DNA of 64,000 bases from Hybos culiciformis. Its lineage: Eukaryota; Arthropoda; Insecta; Diptera; Hybotidae. The stretch is taken from assembly GCA_964007475.1 (NCBI GenBank), contig OZ023274.1, forward strand, positions 76,333,303 through 76,397,302. Direction: 5' to 3'. Every line of letters begins with the position of its first letter. The stretch's first letter is position 1. The notes under the pieces are model-generated. The model saw only the letters and a program-made list of their open reading frames with translations. It had not been told where the DNA came from and searched no databases. Shown here in pieces: positions 12,711 to 23,865 of the stretch. Made by a program: the position numbers and the translations under genes.

Positions 12711-15700
12711 TTGATTAATGAAAATTTAGTCAATTTATATTAATATTCTTATTAATCGAAATATAATATCTTTGATTCAATTTGAATCCTAATTAGAGCC
12801 ATTAATTTTATAAATCACCATTGAGTAGATTGTAATATTATATATTTCAATATTTTGAATTCAAAATATTTTGCAAAATTAAACTTAAAAAAAAAAACAA
12901 AATTCAAATAGTTAAATTTTAAAATTCTAAAATTGTCAAATTTTTTATTTTTTTTTCTGATTCTAAAATATGTACATATATTATTATAAAACTGATAATA
13001 AATTAATAAAAATATGTTAAATAATTGTAAATAAAATGTTTTTGTTAAATAAAACTAAATAATTAGTTTTTAATTGTGTGTTTTCATTTTGAATTAAATT
13101 ATAATTTATTTTGATAATTTTTAGATAATATTTTACTTATTTTCAAATACTTTCATTTTACAATATTCGTTGTTCTGGAAGTATCATCAACCTAAACAGA
13201 ATGAGAGATTAGAGATTTGAAAGTAAAAAGTAAAGGATCGTGATACTATTTAACTTAAACAAAGATTATAGTCAAAAATTCTATGAGATCCAACATCACC
13301 GTCATAAGTTTCAAAAAAACTAATACACAAAGCATCTCGTAGTCCTAAAAATGAATGACGATATATGAAAATTCTTTCAGAAAAATTAAATAGTGATGTA
13401 AGATTAAAACCAAAAAAACATTATTTTATTATTGATTTTTACGAATGAAATAATAATTTGCATAAATTGAGCAAATTCAATCCATCTAGATAACTATTAT
13501 ATACCTAACTATTCTTTAATTTTTAATTAATTTAAAAAAAATTAAATTAGGTTTGAAATTTAAGATAATTTTAAATAAATTAAAATCAACTATTTTTAAA
13601 ATGGCTCGTAAACGAATGATTCGATCTATGCCATTTTCTCAGGCGATCTACACTTTTTTATTACGTATATTTTGGGTCTGCACAGCTCAAAAAGTTGTAG
13701 CTGACTGACTAAGTGGTATTTGCATCTAGGCTAAAATCATCAAGACAAAAATTTAAATAATTTTTCGTGACGAAGTTGTAAAGGAAAATTTTAAAATATT
13801 TTATATTTCACATAATAACAAAAGCAAATAATAATTATATAAATTATTATTTTTTGAATGTCACTACAACTTTGTATTAAATAGTGTTGTGAATAAAACA
13901 AAAATCTTCATTTCTACATAAGTAAGTAACATACATACAAAATTCTTTAAATCGCGCGCTACCTTATTACTGGTTCAGTGTTAATTTAATAATGTTTTAT
14001 ATAATATTCATTTGAATAGCTTATGCTACAGCATAATTGGATGAGAATTTATTTCAAAATTTTTTATTTTTTTTTTTCAATTTACTACGAAATTTTTTTT
14101 TATGCAGACTATTAGAAAATTACTACGGTACCATATTCTGGAAATGTTAAAACAGTTAATAAATTCCTTGCACATGATGTTAAAAATAGAACTTTAAAGT
14201 TTATTGGAACTAAGAAATGCATATAGTAGTAAATTATTGTTTAGAAACAATTTTAAATGTATTATTTTCATGACGGTAGAGTGAAACGAAATAAAGAAAG
14301 AAATTAAGCAAAATAATTTATTTGACATGATGAACAAGACTTTAATGCCAATTTCTTCAGCATTAAAGTAAATTATTGTCAAAAATAGTTTAAAAATGTT
14401 TTTTTTTTTTAAATAAAATCGTTCTTCATTCAAAAAGATACTTGTTTCTTCTATTGTGGAACTTGGTCCTTGATTGGTTCGGTGAAAACCAGTATAAAAT
14501 ATAGTAAACATATTATAAAAAAAATAGTATTATTTGCTTGTAATACTTGCTAAAAATCTTACATTTATTATTAAAAATATATGTAACTCGTACAAAAAAG
14601 TATAGTGATTGCATTGTGGCAAAAGTTGCTACTCGAAAAATGTATAGATTATATTTTTTCTAGTTTTTTAAATTTTTAAAACAAAATAATGAGAATCATA
14701 TGAACATATTATATCAAAAAGTTATTTTTCTTTGATATGACAAACACCAAATTTTGCCAACGTCATCCACAAGTTCGATTTTACCTATATACATAGCAAG
14801 GGTTGTTGTACAGAAATTATAGGTGCGCCATCTATCTGTTTTTTCAGTATTGACTTACAATTGCTTAGAAGCTGAAAGAATGAAAACAACACAAAATCAG
14901 TTAATAAATATTTTGCTATGTTTTAGCGATTAAACTATTAAAAGAATTGTAATGTGTTTTTGTACCAACTTAAGAAAGATTATAACAAATCATATGTATA
15001 TAATATGTTTTTTTTTGTTAGTTAAAGAAGCGATTTTCCACCCAAACACAATTCCCTGATGGTTTTTTCATTTAGTTGTAATTTGTGCGCTGTTTCAGCT
15101 AGTTTTTCATTTAATATTTAATATTTATTAGAAAATTTTAATACGGTTTTTTTTCGTTAACTCATGGGTTATATTCATAAGAAATAAAGAAAATTTCTTA
15201 AAAAATATTGAAAAAAGAAATAGCTTTTTCTTTTCAAAAATGTCACTAAAAGATTTGTAAATGTTCTAACTATTTACTAAATAAAAATAGTAGTCCAGCG
15301 TGCCAACATACAAGATTATTTAAGGATCCCGCTTCAACTGAACTGAAAAATAAAGAAGTTTTTCTTTTCATTTAACAATTAAAATAATTGAAAACAAAAT
15401 TTTTAATCCAAATTGCTAGAATTCTAGATCATGAAATGATTATTTACCCCATAAACCTTTTACACCGATATTACCGGATTTATTAAAGATTTCTTTATAC
15501 AACATAGGTTTACACTATTAAGCTAAGAGAGAAACGTTTTTGATTTTGTTTCTTGTTGACTTTTCAAAAATTTTCATTTCATGTATAAAAGTTCTAAATT
15601 ATATGAACAAATCTAAGGCTTGAAAGGGTTCAGTGTGTAACTATCAAATACTTAGTTAGTTGTAACATATAATTTTTAAATTCGAAATTTTTAATTCTAT

Positions 15701-17449
15701 TCTCATGTTAAAATTAAAATAATATTGTATGATTATTATTAATGTTAATATTGTGATCTCAGCTGGAAAATTATTTCTCACTGAAGATAAAAATACATAA
15801 ATTAGAAAAAAAAAAAATTTCGTGATATAAAATTAAATTGAACGCGGGTTAGATTTAATTCTACTACTGTACACAATATGGTAAGAATTTTTCACATGTG
15901 ATTTTCATACCGTTAAGATTTTTTTTTTATATTTATTTGGTCATAAATAATATAAAGTTATTACACGGCCGTGTATATGGGTTACAATAATATTGGCATA
16001 AAGATAAAAGAGGTGAAAAAAATTACACATAATTTTGTTAAATCTGTGTTAAAAAAAACTAAATAAATTAAAACTGTGTTGTGACATTAAAGATGACAGA
16101 TCAAATTATGAAATATGTGTACACAACATAAGAACTATAAAAAAAATCTTATTTGAAGATCTTTTGAATAATTTATTTGTCAATGGTAAAATACAATAGT
16201 TTTTCCAGTTAATTAATGCCAAAATATCCAAATCTATTTATATACAAAACTAAAATACATAAATAAATTTTTACGACAATTAAAAAATTAAAGTATGTAA
16301 CATTTTCGTGAATTAAGAGAAATTAACAAAATTATATATTTCACAAGAAAATATTTCATAAATGGTTCAAATTATGTGAACTATAATTCACATAATGCGA
16401 ATGTTGAATTTCTAAAACCCAATATCTAAATTCTAGTTCTAATATGTTTTAATGTGAAATTTACTAGAGCCTTCAACATTTTTATTTACAAAAAATATGA
16501 TTTCGACAGCTTTAAAATAGTATGAAATCACGCATTAAAGTAGTAAAATTTTAATGATTTTATTGAAAGATAACATTTATTTTATTTAGTATTCGAAATT
16601 CCAAAAATTAGAAAAAGGGTCTCATATAGATAGACTATAATTAGTGGTAATTTACCCAATTTTCTGTTATTTTGTAGATATCTATAAAGATAAAAATATA
16701 ATGTGGCAGAAGGAAAAAATTAAAATAGTTGAATAAAATAAAGTAATAATAGAAAATAAAACAATTAATAAAAATTAAAAATAAATTATATGAAAAAACA
16801 TAATTACTATGTTTATTGGAGCTATCAAAATATGACAAAAAACAACATATGTACGTGTAGTGTACATATATATAGTACATAAATATAGAAAAATATTCAT
16901 AAAATTCAAATTAAGAATAATTTTTTATTTTCTTTCTTGTAATAAAATTATAGCTTTTCTATGAATATAGAAAGTTTTAAATTATTTATGTCTGACAGTA
17001 TTATTAAACATTTAGTATAAGAAAATAGAATAAATGAATTATAAGAAGTGTAAATATTTGTTTAACACTTCATTCACAAATTTAAGATCAAACATATAGT
17101 GTAAAGGTTTTGACACAATTCTGTTCATATAAAACTTAACTTCTTAATAAATATTATGATAATTAATTCAAAGTCTATGTTCGGTAAGTTTCTTTTAAGA
17201 TTTGGGATAAGGACAATATAAAGAATACTCTCTTTTTATACAAACAATGTTCGTATGTGAAAAAATAAATAATAAAAATAATATAATATGTAAAAAATTT
17301 CGAATACTTAAAATTTTCTTGTGATATGAATTGACTATAAGCCAAAAAGAACTCGGTTTCTTCGTAACTTAAATATGGCTATTATTATGTTTTGTAGCCT
17401 CCCGCTCCCCACTATTGTGTATATAAGAATTTTTTAATTATTTTGTAAA

Positions 17450-17509
17450 ATAAGTCACCCTATTAAAGTCTGTCTTAACATAAGTCACCATATTAAAGTC
17501 TGTCTTAAT
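17450..17509 (+). repeat. 30-bp direct tandem duplication (two copies)
   Basis: Two adjacent ~30-bp copies contain ATAAGTCACC.TATTAAAGT followed by CTGTCTTAA, with one internal mismatch (C/A). They lie about 150 bp upstream of the start codon of the second protease, so they could fall in its promoter region. A regulatory role is only a possibility. Confidence 0.75.
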
Positions 17510-17661
17510 TCACACTACGTACATAATCATATAATATACTATTAATACATATTTTGATTGCAGATTCAACAATGATAAGATAAATCTTATTTGATGATAT
17601 AAAATTTGAAAATAAATTAGAGATAAATCGTTATGAAGATATTGTGTTCTAAGTTTGGACA

Positions 17662-20107
17662 ATGCAGTTCCATCAATTTTTGTCTCCAAATTTTTTAATT
17701 ACTTCAAATGTATTATTTTATATTTTGTTAACTCTACCATCAATTAAATCAAGTAAGTTAAAATTGGGATAAAATAATAAAAAAAATTATAACAAATAAA
17801 AAACTATTAAAAATTCTTGACGAATAAAGTAAGAATCGGATATTGGTTAAGGGTAGAGTACGATTCAAATCACTTGACCAATCCGTTATGCAAAGCTTTC
17901 CCTTTCGATTACTAAATTCCATACAAAATTTAGGGGAAATTATTTAAGAAAAAAAGCTCATGCAATTTTGTATGGAATTTTGTAATGGAAAGGGAAAGCT
18001 TTGCATAACGGATTGGTCAAGTGATTTGAATCGTACTCTAAGAGTGTATGGAACACAGATTCTTTATTAAACGTATGTAATTATGATAAACACTTACCTT
18101 AAAACTTGGAAACTTTTTGGAATTTTTTAATTAAAAATATTATGGTGAGAACGCAGATAGTTCATATTAGAAAATAAACAATATACTATCATAACTTGTT
18201 TTATTTCTCCCTTACTTTTGTCATTGCATATTGATTGTGAATTATACAAAGATTTAGATGAATCTCTTTACAATTTTAGGCTTCTTGTTGCGTTTGCGTA
18301 ATTCAATTTTAGCCATTAACAATATACATACATTATATGAAATATAATTGTAAAATATAGTTTTTGTTCTATCTAAGAATTAAAAAATAAAAGCATTATG
18401 TAGCCAATCAATACAATAGATTTAATTTCAATAATTGAACTATCTAATTTATTATTCTCACGTACATAAATAACGATCATGCATAAAATTTAATGATTCT
18501 TAATACTCCATACTTTTACTTTCATTAAACGTTTTCTTATATTTATAATAATTTTAAAAATGATATTATTTACAAAAAAAAGGTATATTGCATACAGTTC
18601 TGGGAATTCCCACGGAATGTATTCATCAAAATGTAATACATCAATGTAAATTGTCATTTTCATGTTGGTTGCAAGGTGGAATTCATGCAAGTGGTTGTGG
18701 TAATAACAAATGGTTGTTCTCATGTTGCCTAATCGATGACGAAATAGAATTGAATACAATACAATCAATGTCATTAAATTATAAAAATATTAATAAAAAA
18801 AATCCACCATTACCCAAGAGAACAATGTTAAGAAGACGAGATGATGAAAATGATATTTTCCAACATGTAACATAATTAATTTTTTATTTATAATTGGTTC
18901 TTAATAAATAGTTTCTATCATTTTTGCATACGTATGTTATGTATACAAATATTTACTTTTAGGTCGATTGTGGACTGCCGAGTACATTCCATAACACAAT
19001 TCAGAAGCGTATAATTGGTGGACGACCCGCAAATTTCGCCGAATATCCATGGCAAGCGCATATCCGAATTGCTGAATTTCAATGTGGTGGTGTATTGGTA
19101 TCACCAACGTTCATCGCAACGGCTGGACATTGTATCCAACAAGCTAATCTTGACGATATAGTTGTGTACTTAGGTGAGCATGATACTCAAAATTCAGGAA
19201 TAATTAGAGAGCCAATGGGATCAGAAAAACATAGAGTTATTATGAAAATAATTCATCCAAGATTTCAATTTAGAATAACACAGCCGGATCGTTACGATGT
19301 TGGATTACTGAAATTATCAAAACCAGCTGGATATAGGTATATACGATAAAAAGTTAATTATTAAAGGTTAATTAACCTTTGTGCCAATTAAATTTATAGT
19401 GGACACATTTCTGCTGTTTGCTTACCAGGATCTCATATCGATTTGGTTGGAAGAAAAGGATTGATTGCAGGTTGGGGTAAAACAGCTGCTAATATCGGCC
19501 ATTCTGGAACAAATATCTTGCATACAGCATCGGTTCCAATAATAAGTAAAATTTTATAATTAGGAATATAATGATCAATACATACAACTTAAATAAATTC
19601 GCGTATTGTTCTGATGATCCCACTGTTTAATCAAGTTTGTGCTTTTATCGCGATTTTAAAATATTTTGCTCTTAAAAAACTAGTGTCTTAATAATTTTTG
19701 AATAAAATTTGTAGATTTAAGCGCATAAAATGTACGTTTGAAAATAAAATTGAGAAAGTATATTATACTTGTTCTGATAGGTGCAGAAGATTGCGTTAGA
19801 TGGCATCAAACTAAACAAATATTAGTCGAGTTATATTCTGAAATGTTTTGTGCTGGACATCCTGATGGGCACCAAGATGCTTGCCTAGGTGAGCAGAGAA
19901 CGATGAACATTAACATCATAATAATTTTTTTTTTCTTTTGTAGGAGATTCTGGAGGTCCATTAATTGTGCGTGATAGAGGTCGTTACACATTAATTGGAA
20001 TTATCAGTGCTGGATTTGGGTGCGGTGTTGATCATCAACCTGGAATTTATCATAATGTACAAAAGACATCAACTTGGATAAAAAACACAATTCTAAGAAA
20101 TGGATAA
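17662..20107 (+). CDS. Secreted clip-domain trypsin-like serine protease, short paralogue, 6 exons
   Basis: Exons: 17662-17752, 18583-18866, 18963-19336, 19400-19545, 19781-19888, 19944-20107; phases agree and give 388 residues. Exon 1 is almost entirely a signal peptide (residues 1-30). The clip-like domain at residues 43-79 has cysteines at 43, 52, 58, 69, 78 and 79, with core SFSCWLQGG. A basic linker (about residues 104-116) follows. Activation is predicted at QKR|IIGG (after residue 141). The triad is His181, Asp237 and Ser337, with Asp331 in the S1 pocket, so it should be an active trypsin-like enzyme. Cys128 probably tethers the light chain. It lies 7 kb downstream of, and on the same strand as, a longer clip protease, which suggests an old tandem pair; Drosophila CG8170 and CG8172 come to mind. 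Exon 2 has two in-frame candidate acceptors. A poly(A) signal lies at 20480-20485. The least certain part is exon 1. Confidence 0.88.
17856..18038. mobile_element. 183-bp palindromic MITE flanked by TA, in intron 1 of the second protease
   Basis: Both ends begin GAGTACGATTCAAATCACTT when read inward, and the arms match for about 75 bp (through CCAATCCGTTATGCAAAGC and beyond) with very few differences. The centre is short. TA dinucleotides flank each end (17854-17855, 18039-18040), consistent with a Tc1/mariner-type target duplication. The high arm identity indicates a younger insertion than the other palindromes here. There is no coding capacity. Confidence 0.85.
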
Positions 20108-23036
20108 AGCTAGCACATTCTGATATACTACATACCTAATATAACATCGGTACTAATTTTAAGTAAATTAAATTTATAGTAAAACAAGTACTACAAATCT
20201 TGCCCCGTAGTTAATTAAACACAGAGATTTATTTTACTATATATATTAGGAAATTATAAATAGGAGTAATATGATTAATATTGCCCGAAATATGGGAAGA
20301 AAAATTAAGACGTAATCTAAAGTTCCAGAAAGTTATAATATAGTATGTATACTATAGAAGTTGTATACAAACACCGAAAAAAATATGACTTTCAGAAGAC
20401 TTATAAAGTGTGAACCGTTTGTTATCGAAATTTATACATATGCATGTATACATACGAAAAAGTACATAAAATGGTGCGGAATAAAGCATTGTCGAATTTT
20501 ATTACAAAGAATTTTGGAATTATCTTCGAGTACATTAATCATATTACAGCGCTGTCACTCAGTTTTAGATAATTATGTATACATATTTAAATAGAATAGT
20601 TTTTATTGTTTGTATTGAGCGTAATAAAAAATAGTTTTAATACTTGAAAACACTACCTGCTTTTTTGATTTCTTTCTTATCTTTTAATGTTTTTCTTCTA
20701 AGGTTACAGTTAAATACTGTATACTTTCTTTAATTATCCTAAAAATCTAAATTTTAATGTATAATTTTTAATATATTTATTTACTATTTGCTTTGTCAAA
20801 ATATCAATAAAAATATTTTGAAATTAAACTAAAGTACCTATCAAAATTGTTTTTGACATTTGATTTTCATAGGTACATTGCTAGATATTTACATTGCTTT
20901 GCACAATCTTATATTATAAAAAATTTCGAACTTTACTTAGATGTGTGATTGTTGCATGGATAGAAATGGAAACTTTCTCAATACTATTGAATTCATTTTT
21001 ATTTCAAAGAAGACTAACTGATAGTGACAGACAACTAATATATAACTCAAAGCTTTACCATTAGTGCTATAATTTTCTTCAAAAAGTTCAGGCACACTAG
21101 AAATTTAAGCTTTTAAAAATATTATTTATGATAAGCTTTTAGTTAAAGTTGTTTAATATTGAAATCAAAGTGTGTTGAATATTATTTTAACTGTTCAATT
21201 TGAGTTTTAATCGTACTAAACAATTTTTTATATTTTATTATATTTTTAGTATCTTTATTTTTGGAAAGCTTTAATTTTAGAATATTGTATAAAGAAAATA
21301 TAAGGTTCATAGATATAAAGTAACTATTCGTTATATTTGTACTATTTACCAAATATAATCAACTTCCTTCAAAAGCATCCAATTATAGTGCTATATTATA
21401 GGTATATTTGGTTAGCCTGATAGGAACGAACAATCATGATGTTGAGTTGTAAACAGTAAGTTACTAAAAATATTGATATGATGAGAAAATTTTTATTCTA
21501 ACTTGTTCTGTGTTATCTTTCAAAAAAAAATCTATATTAAATTAAATAAAAAATATTGTGTACTGAGACTGTGAATTGAATGTTCTTCTTCATGTAAAAA
21601 ACAAAAATAAACCCTTACGAAGTGTGCTGGGTTATTCTTTGCTTATTTATTAAGAAGTAATTTGGGTGGAAAGCTTAATTAGTCGATAATATAAAAATGA
21701 TATTTATTTTAAAGATTGACTTGCTTCATAATATAAATCATTATTGAAAAGAAAAGCAGGATAAATCTTCTATTAATTCTAGTGTTCTTGAATAGGCGCA
21801 CAATACTACCTTTATTTATATAAATTGCACAAAAATCAAAACAATATTATTAGAATATGTACTTAAAACAACTTATCTGCATAAAAAAGTTAATCAATAC
21901 TTGAGCTTAACGATAGCATAGATAATTGTTTACTAATCAGGTTTTATTGCAATCAACATTTTGAAAATTAAAATGATATTATTAGCCCAAAATAATTATA
22001 ATAATTAAAAATTGCAATTTAATGTTTATATTAAATATTTATGTTTATGATGATTGATATAAAAACTTACGCAAGTCCCTGTCATTCACAGTTGTAGGTA
22101 CTTTAAAATCTGTTTGCTTTGAACTTTTTTATGTACTATGTGTATAAGAAAAACATTTTTTTGATATAGGTAATAAGTTTAAACCTTGATATCATACGAA
22201 ATATTGCCCCCGGTAAGGAAAATTTCGGACTGGTTTTAAATTGTTATAACCTACTTGTTAAGAAACAACACAAGCTTAAATTTTAAAAGATTTTGAAGAT
22301 TAACAGCAATTGTTTCGATCCTACTTAATACGTAGTTTTGGAAAGATTGTTGTTTTTAATAAATAAATTCCATTTAATTTTTAAACAAAATCAGAATTAA
22401 AAAAATCATTAAATATAAAGTTTATTTCTCTTTAAAAAGTTATAAAATTAGTAAAAGCTTATTATTATGGTTTCTAATTTCAATAATTGTTTGGGAAAAA
22501 GCGAAAAAATAAATAATAAAATTGGGAAAACCAGATTCATATTTCTTTTAATTACAATGTATGAAAATTAAAAAAGTATACAAATAAATTGCTAATGTTT
22601 AATAGTTTAGTGAAAATTTTTTGCGATGAATTTTATACAAAACATTATTACACTTAACTTAATAAATTATTGAATTAATCGAGAAGCAATACTAGCGCAA
22701 GACACAAAATATTATTTATTTATTTTTTTTCATGGCGCTAATCTTCCAAAAAGTTATCTTAAATCTGTCATAATATGTTTAAAAAAAAAAAATAAAACAG
22801 GAATGCAGATGCAGTACAGGTTTCTTGTATTTACGTAAATGCAAAATCTATAGTTATCATTTAAACAATTATGACATTACATAAAAACCTTTTTTAATTT
22901 TTTCAATTTGCAGATGCATCTTTTATTATTTTTACATTTTAAAATAACTGAAAGAAAATAATTTTTAGAAAGTAAAAGTTTTTCTGTTGGAGTCTTGGTT
23001 CTGTGTAAATCTATGGTGTAATGATATAATTTAGCC

Positions 23037-23865
23037 GGGAGTGTATTAGAATCTCGAAAAAAAAACAAATCTCGAAAAAAAACGCGAAAAAAAAAATCTC
23101 GAAAAAGAAAATCTCGAAAAAAAAAAATCTCGAAAAAAAAATCTCGAAACAAAAAAACCTCGAAAAAATTAATCTCGAAAAATATAAAAGAAATCTCGAA
23201 AAATCTCGAAAACAGAAATCAAGATTTCACCTTGGAATTTTGTTTTTTTTTTACTTATTTGAAAATAAAGTAAAATATATTTTCATTTTCAATCAAAATA
23301 TACATAATAACATAGGTACGTACAACAAAAAATTATAAATTAATATTATGCCTTTTCCAAATAATTTAAACCGGTACGGAAAGGCTTTGCTTCGAATATC
23401 ATAAGCAACCTGCGTTCTTTTTTTTCATATTTAGACCTTACTATACGATATTCGCCCGCATCCATTCTCAATAATTTACATTTCATTGAAATTTGCTCTT
23501 TTCAAAGCAGAGAAATTAAATTGTAGACTCCAAGGTGCGATTTTGTTGCTATGACCCGTAATTGTCGGTGCCATACTTCTACGCTATTTTGCGTTCTTGG
23601 CAAATTATACTGAAGCAATTCCGTTGCGGACCAAAAATGGGACGGATTAGCGGGATTAACTGTGTCTTGTTACTTCAAGAAGAATTCCTAATATTTTTTT
23701 GTGTCAAAGCCAAAAGATAATATCTCGAATTTTTTTTCGAGATTTTTTTTTTCGAGATTTTTATTTTCGAGATTTTTTTTTTTCGAGTTTTTTTTTTCGA
23801 AATTTTTTTTTTTCGAGATTTTTTTATTTCGGGTTTTTTTTTTCTCGTGATGGTGTTACAGACCT
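23037..23865 (-). mobile_element. Mutator-like (MULE) foldback element with 9-bp target duplication
   Basis: AATTTAGCC occurs directly before the element (23028-23036) and directly after it (23866-23874), the 9-bp duplication expected of the Mutator superfamily. The ends are weakly matching inverted repeats (GGGAGTGTA and AGGTCTGTA read inward). Inside them lie long arms built from a repeated unit ATCTCGAAAAAAA (about 23055-23215) and its complement TTTTTTTCGAGAT (about 23725-23845), so the DNA can fold back. The ~500 bp between the arms is less AT-rich and encodes a decayed transposase end on the minus strand. The element looks like an internally deleted, inactive copy. Confidence 0.85.
23346..23665 (-). 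pseudogene. MULE transposase C-terminal fragment, broken
   Basis: Read on the minus strand, one frame gives NPSHFWSATELLQYNLPRTQ followed by NSVEVWHRQL, a pattern typical of MULE-family transposases (R-T-N-N-x-x-E-x-W-H-R). A frameshift then occurs near the stop after ...LISLL. The next segment (starting MKCKLLRMDAG) continues in another frame, with Lys/Arg-rich sequence to a stop at 23348-23346. The DDE catalytic region is missing, so this is a remnant. It sits exactly between the foldback arms, which ties it to the surrounding element. The family assignment rests on motif memory, not a profile search. Confidence 0.7.

Larger units (their letters stand above)
10613..17661. other. 7-kb intergenic region between the two proteases
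   Basis: The first ~100 bp is the 3' UTR of the upstream protease. Apart from the pyrimidine-rich stretch and a 30-bp duplication listed separately, I see no exon-like segment with splice sites and no known domain in any frame. A minus-strand open frame at 14194-14511 has no recognisable family or supporting context. Short stretches of higher G+C (around 13605-13735 and 14755-14880) could be old repeats, but I cannot assign them. Confidence 0.5.

Noticed and set aside
14194..14511. Minus-strand 105-codon frame
   Set aside because: Longest non-pyrimidine orphan frame, but no domain, no adjoining exon in phase and AT-biased codons; left unannotated.
18490..18774. Minus-strand 94-codon frame
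   Set aside because: Opposite strand of the clip-domain exon of the second protease.
22877..23152. Minus-strand 91-codon frame with repeated RDFFF-like words
   Set aside because: It reads the TCTCGAAAAAAA repeat arm of the Mutator-like element; not a protein gene.
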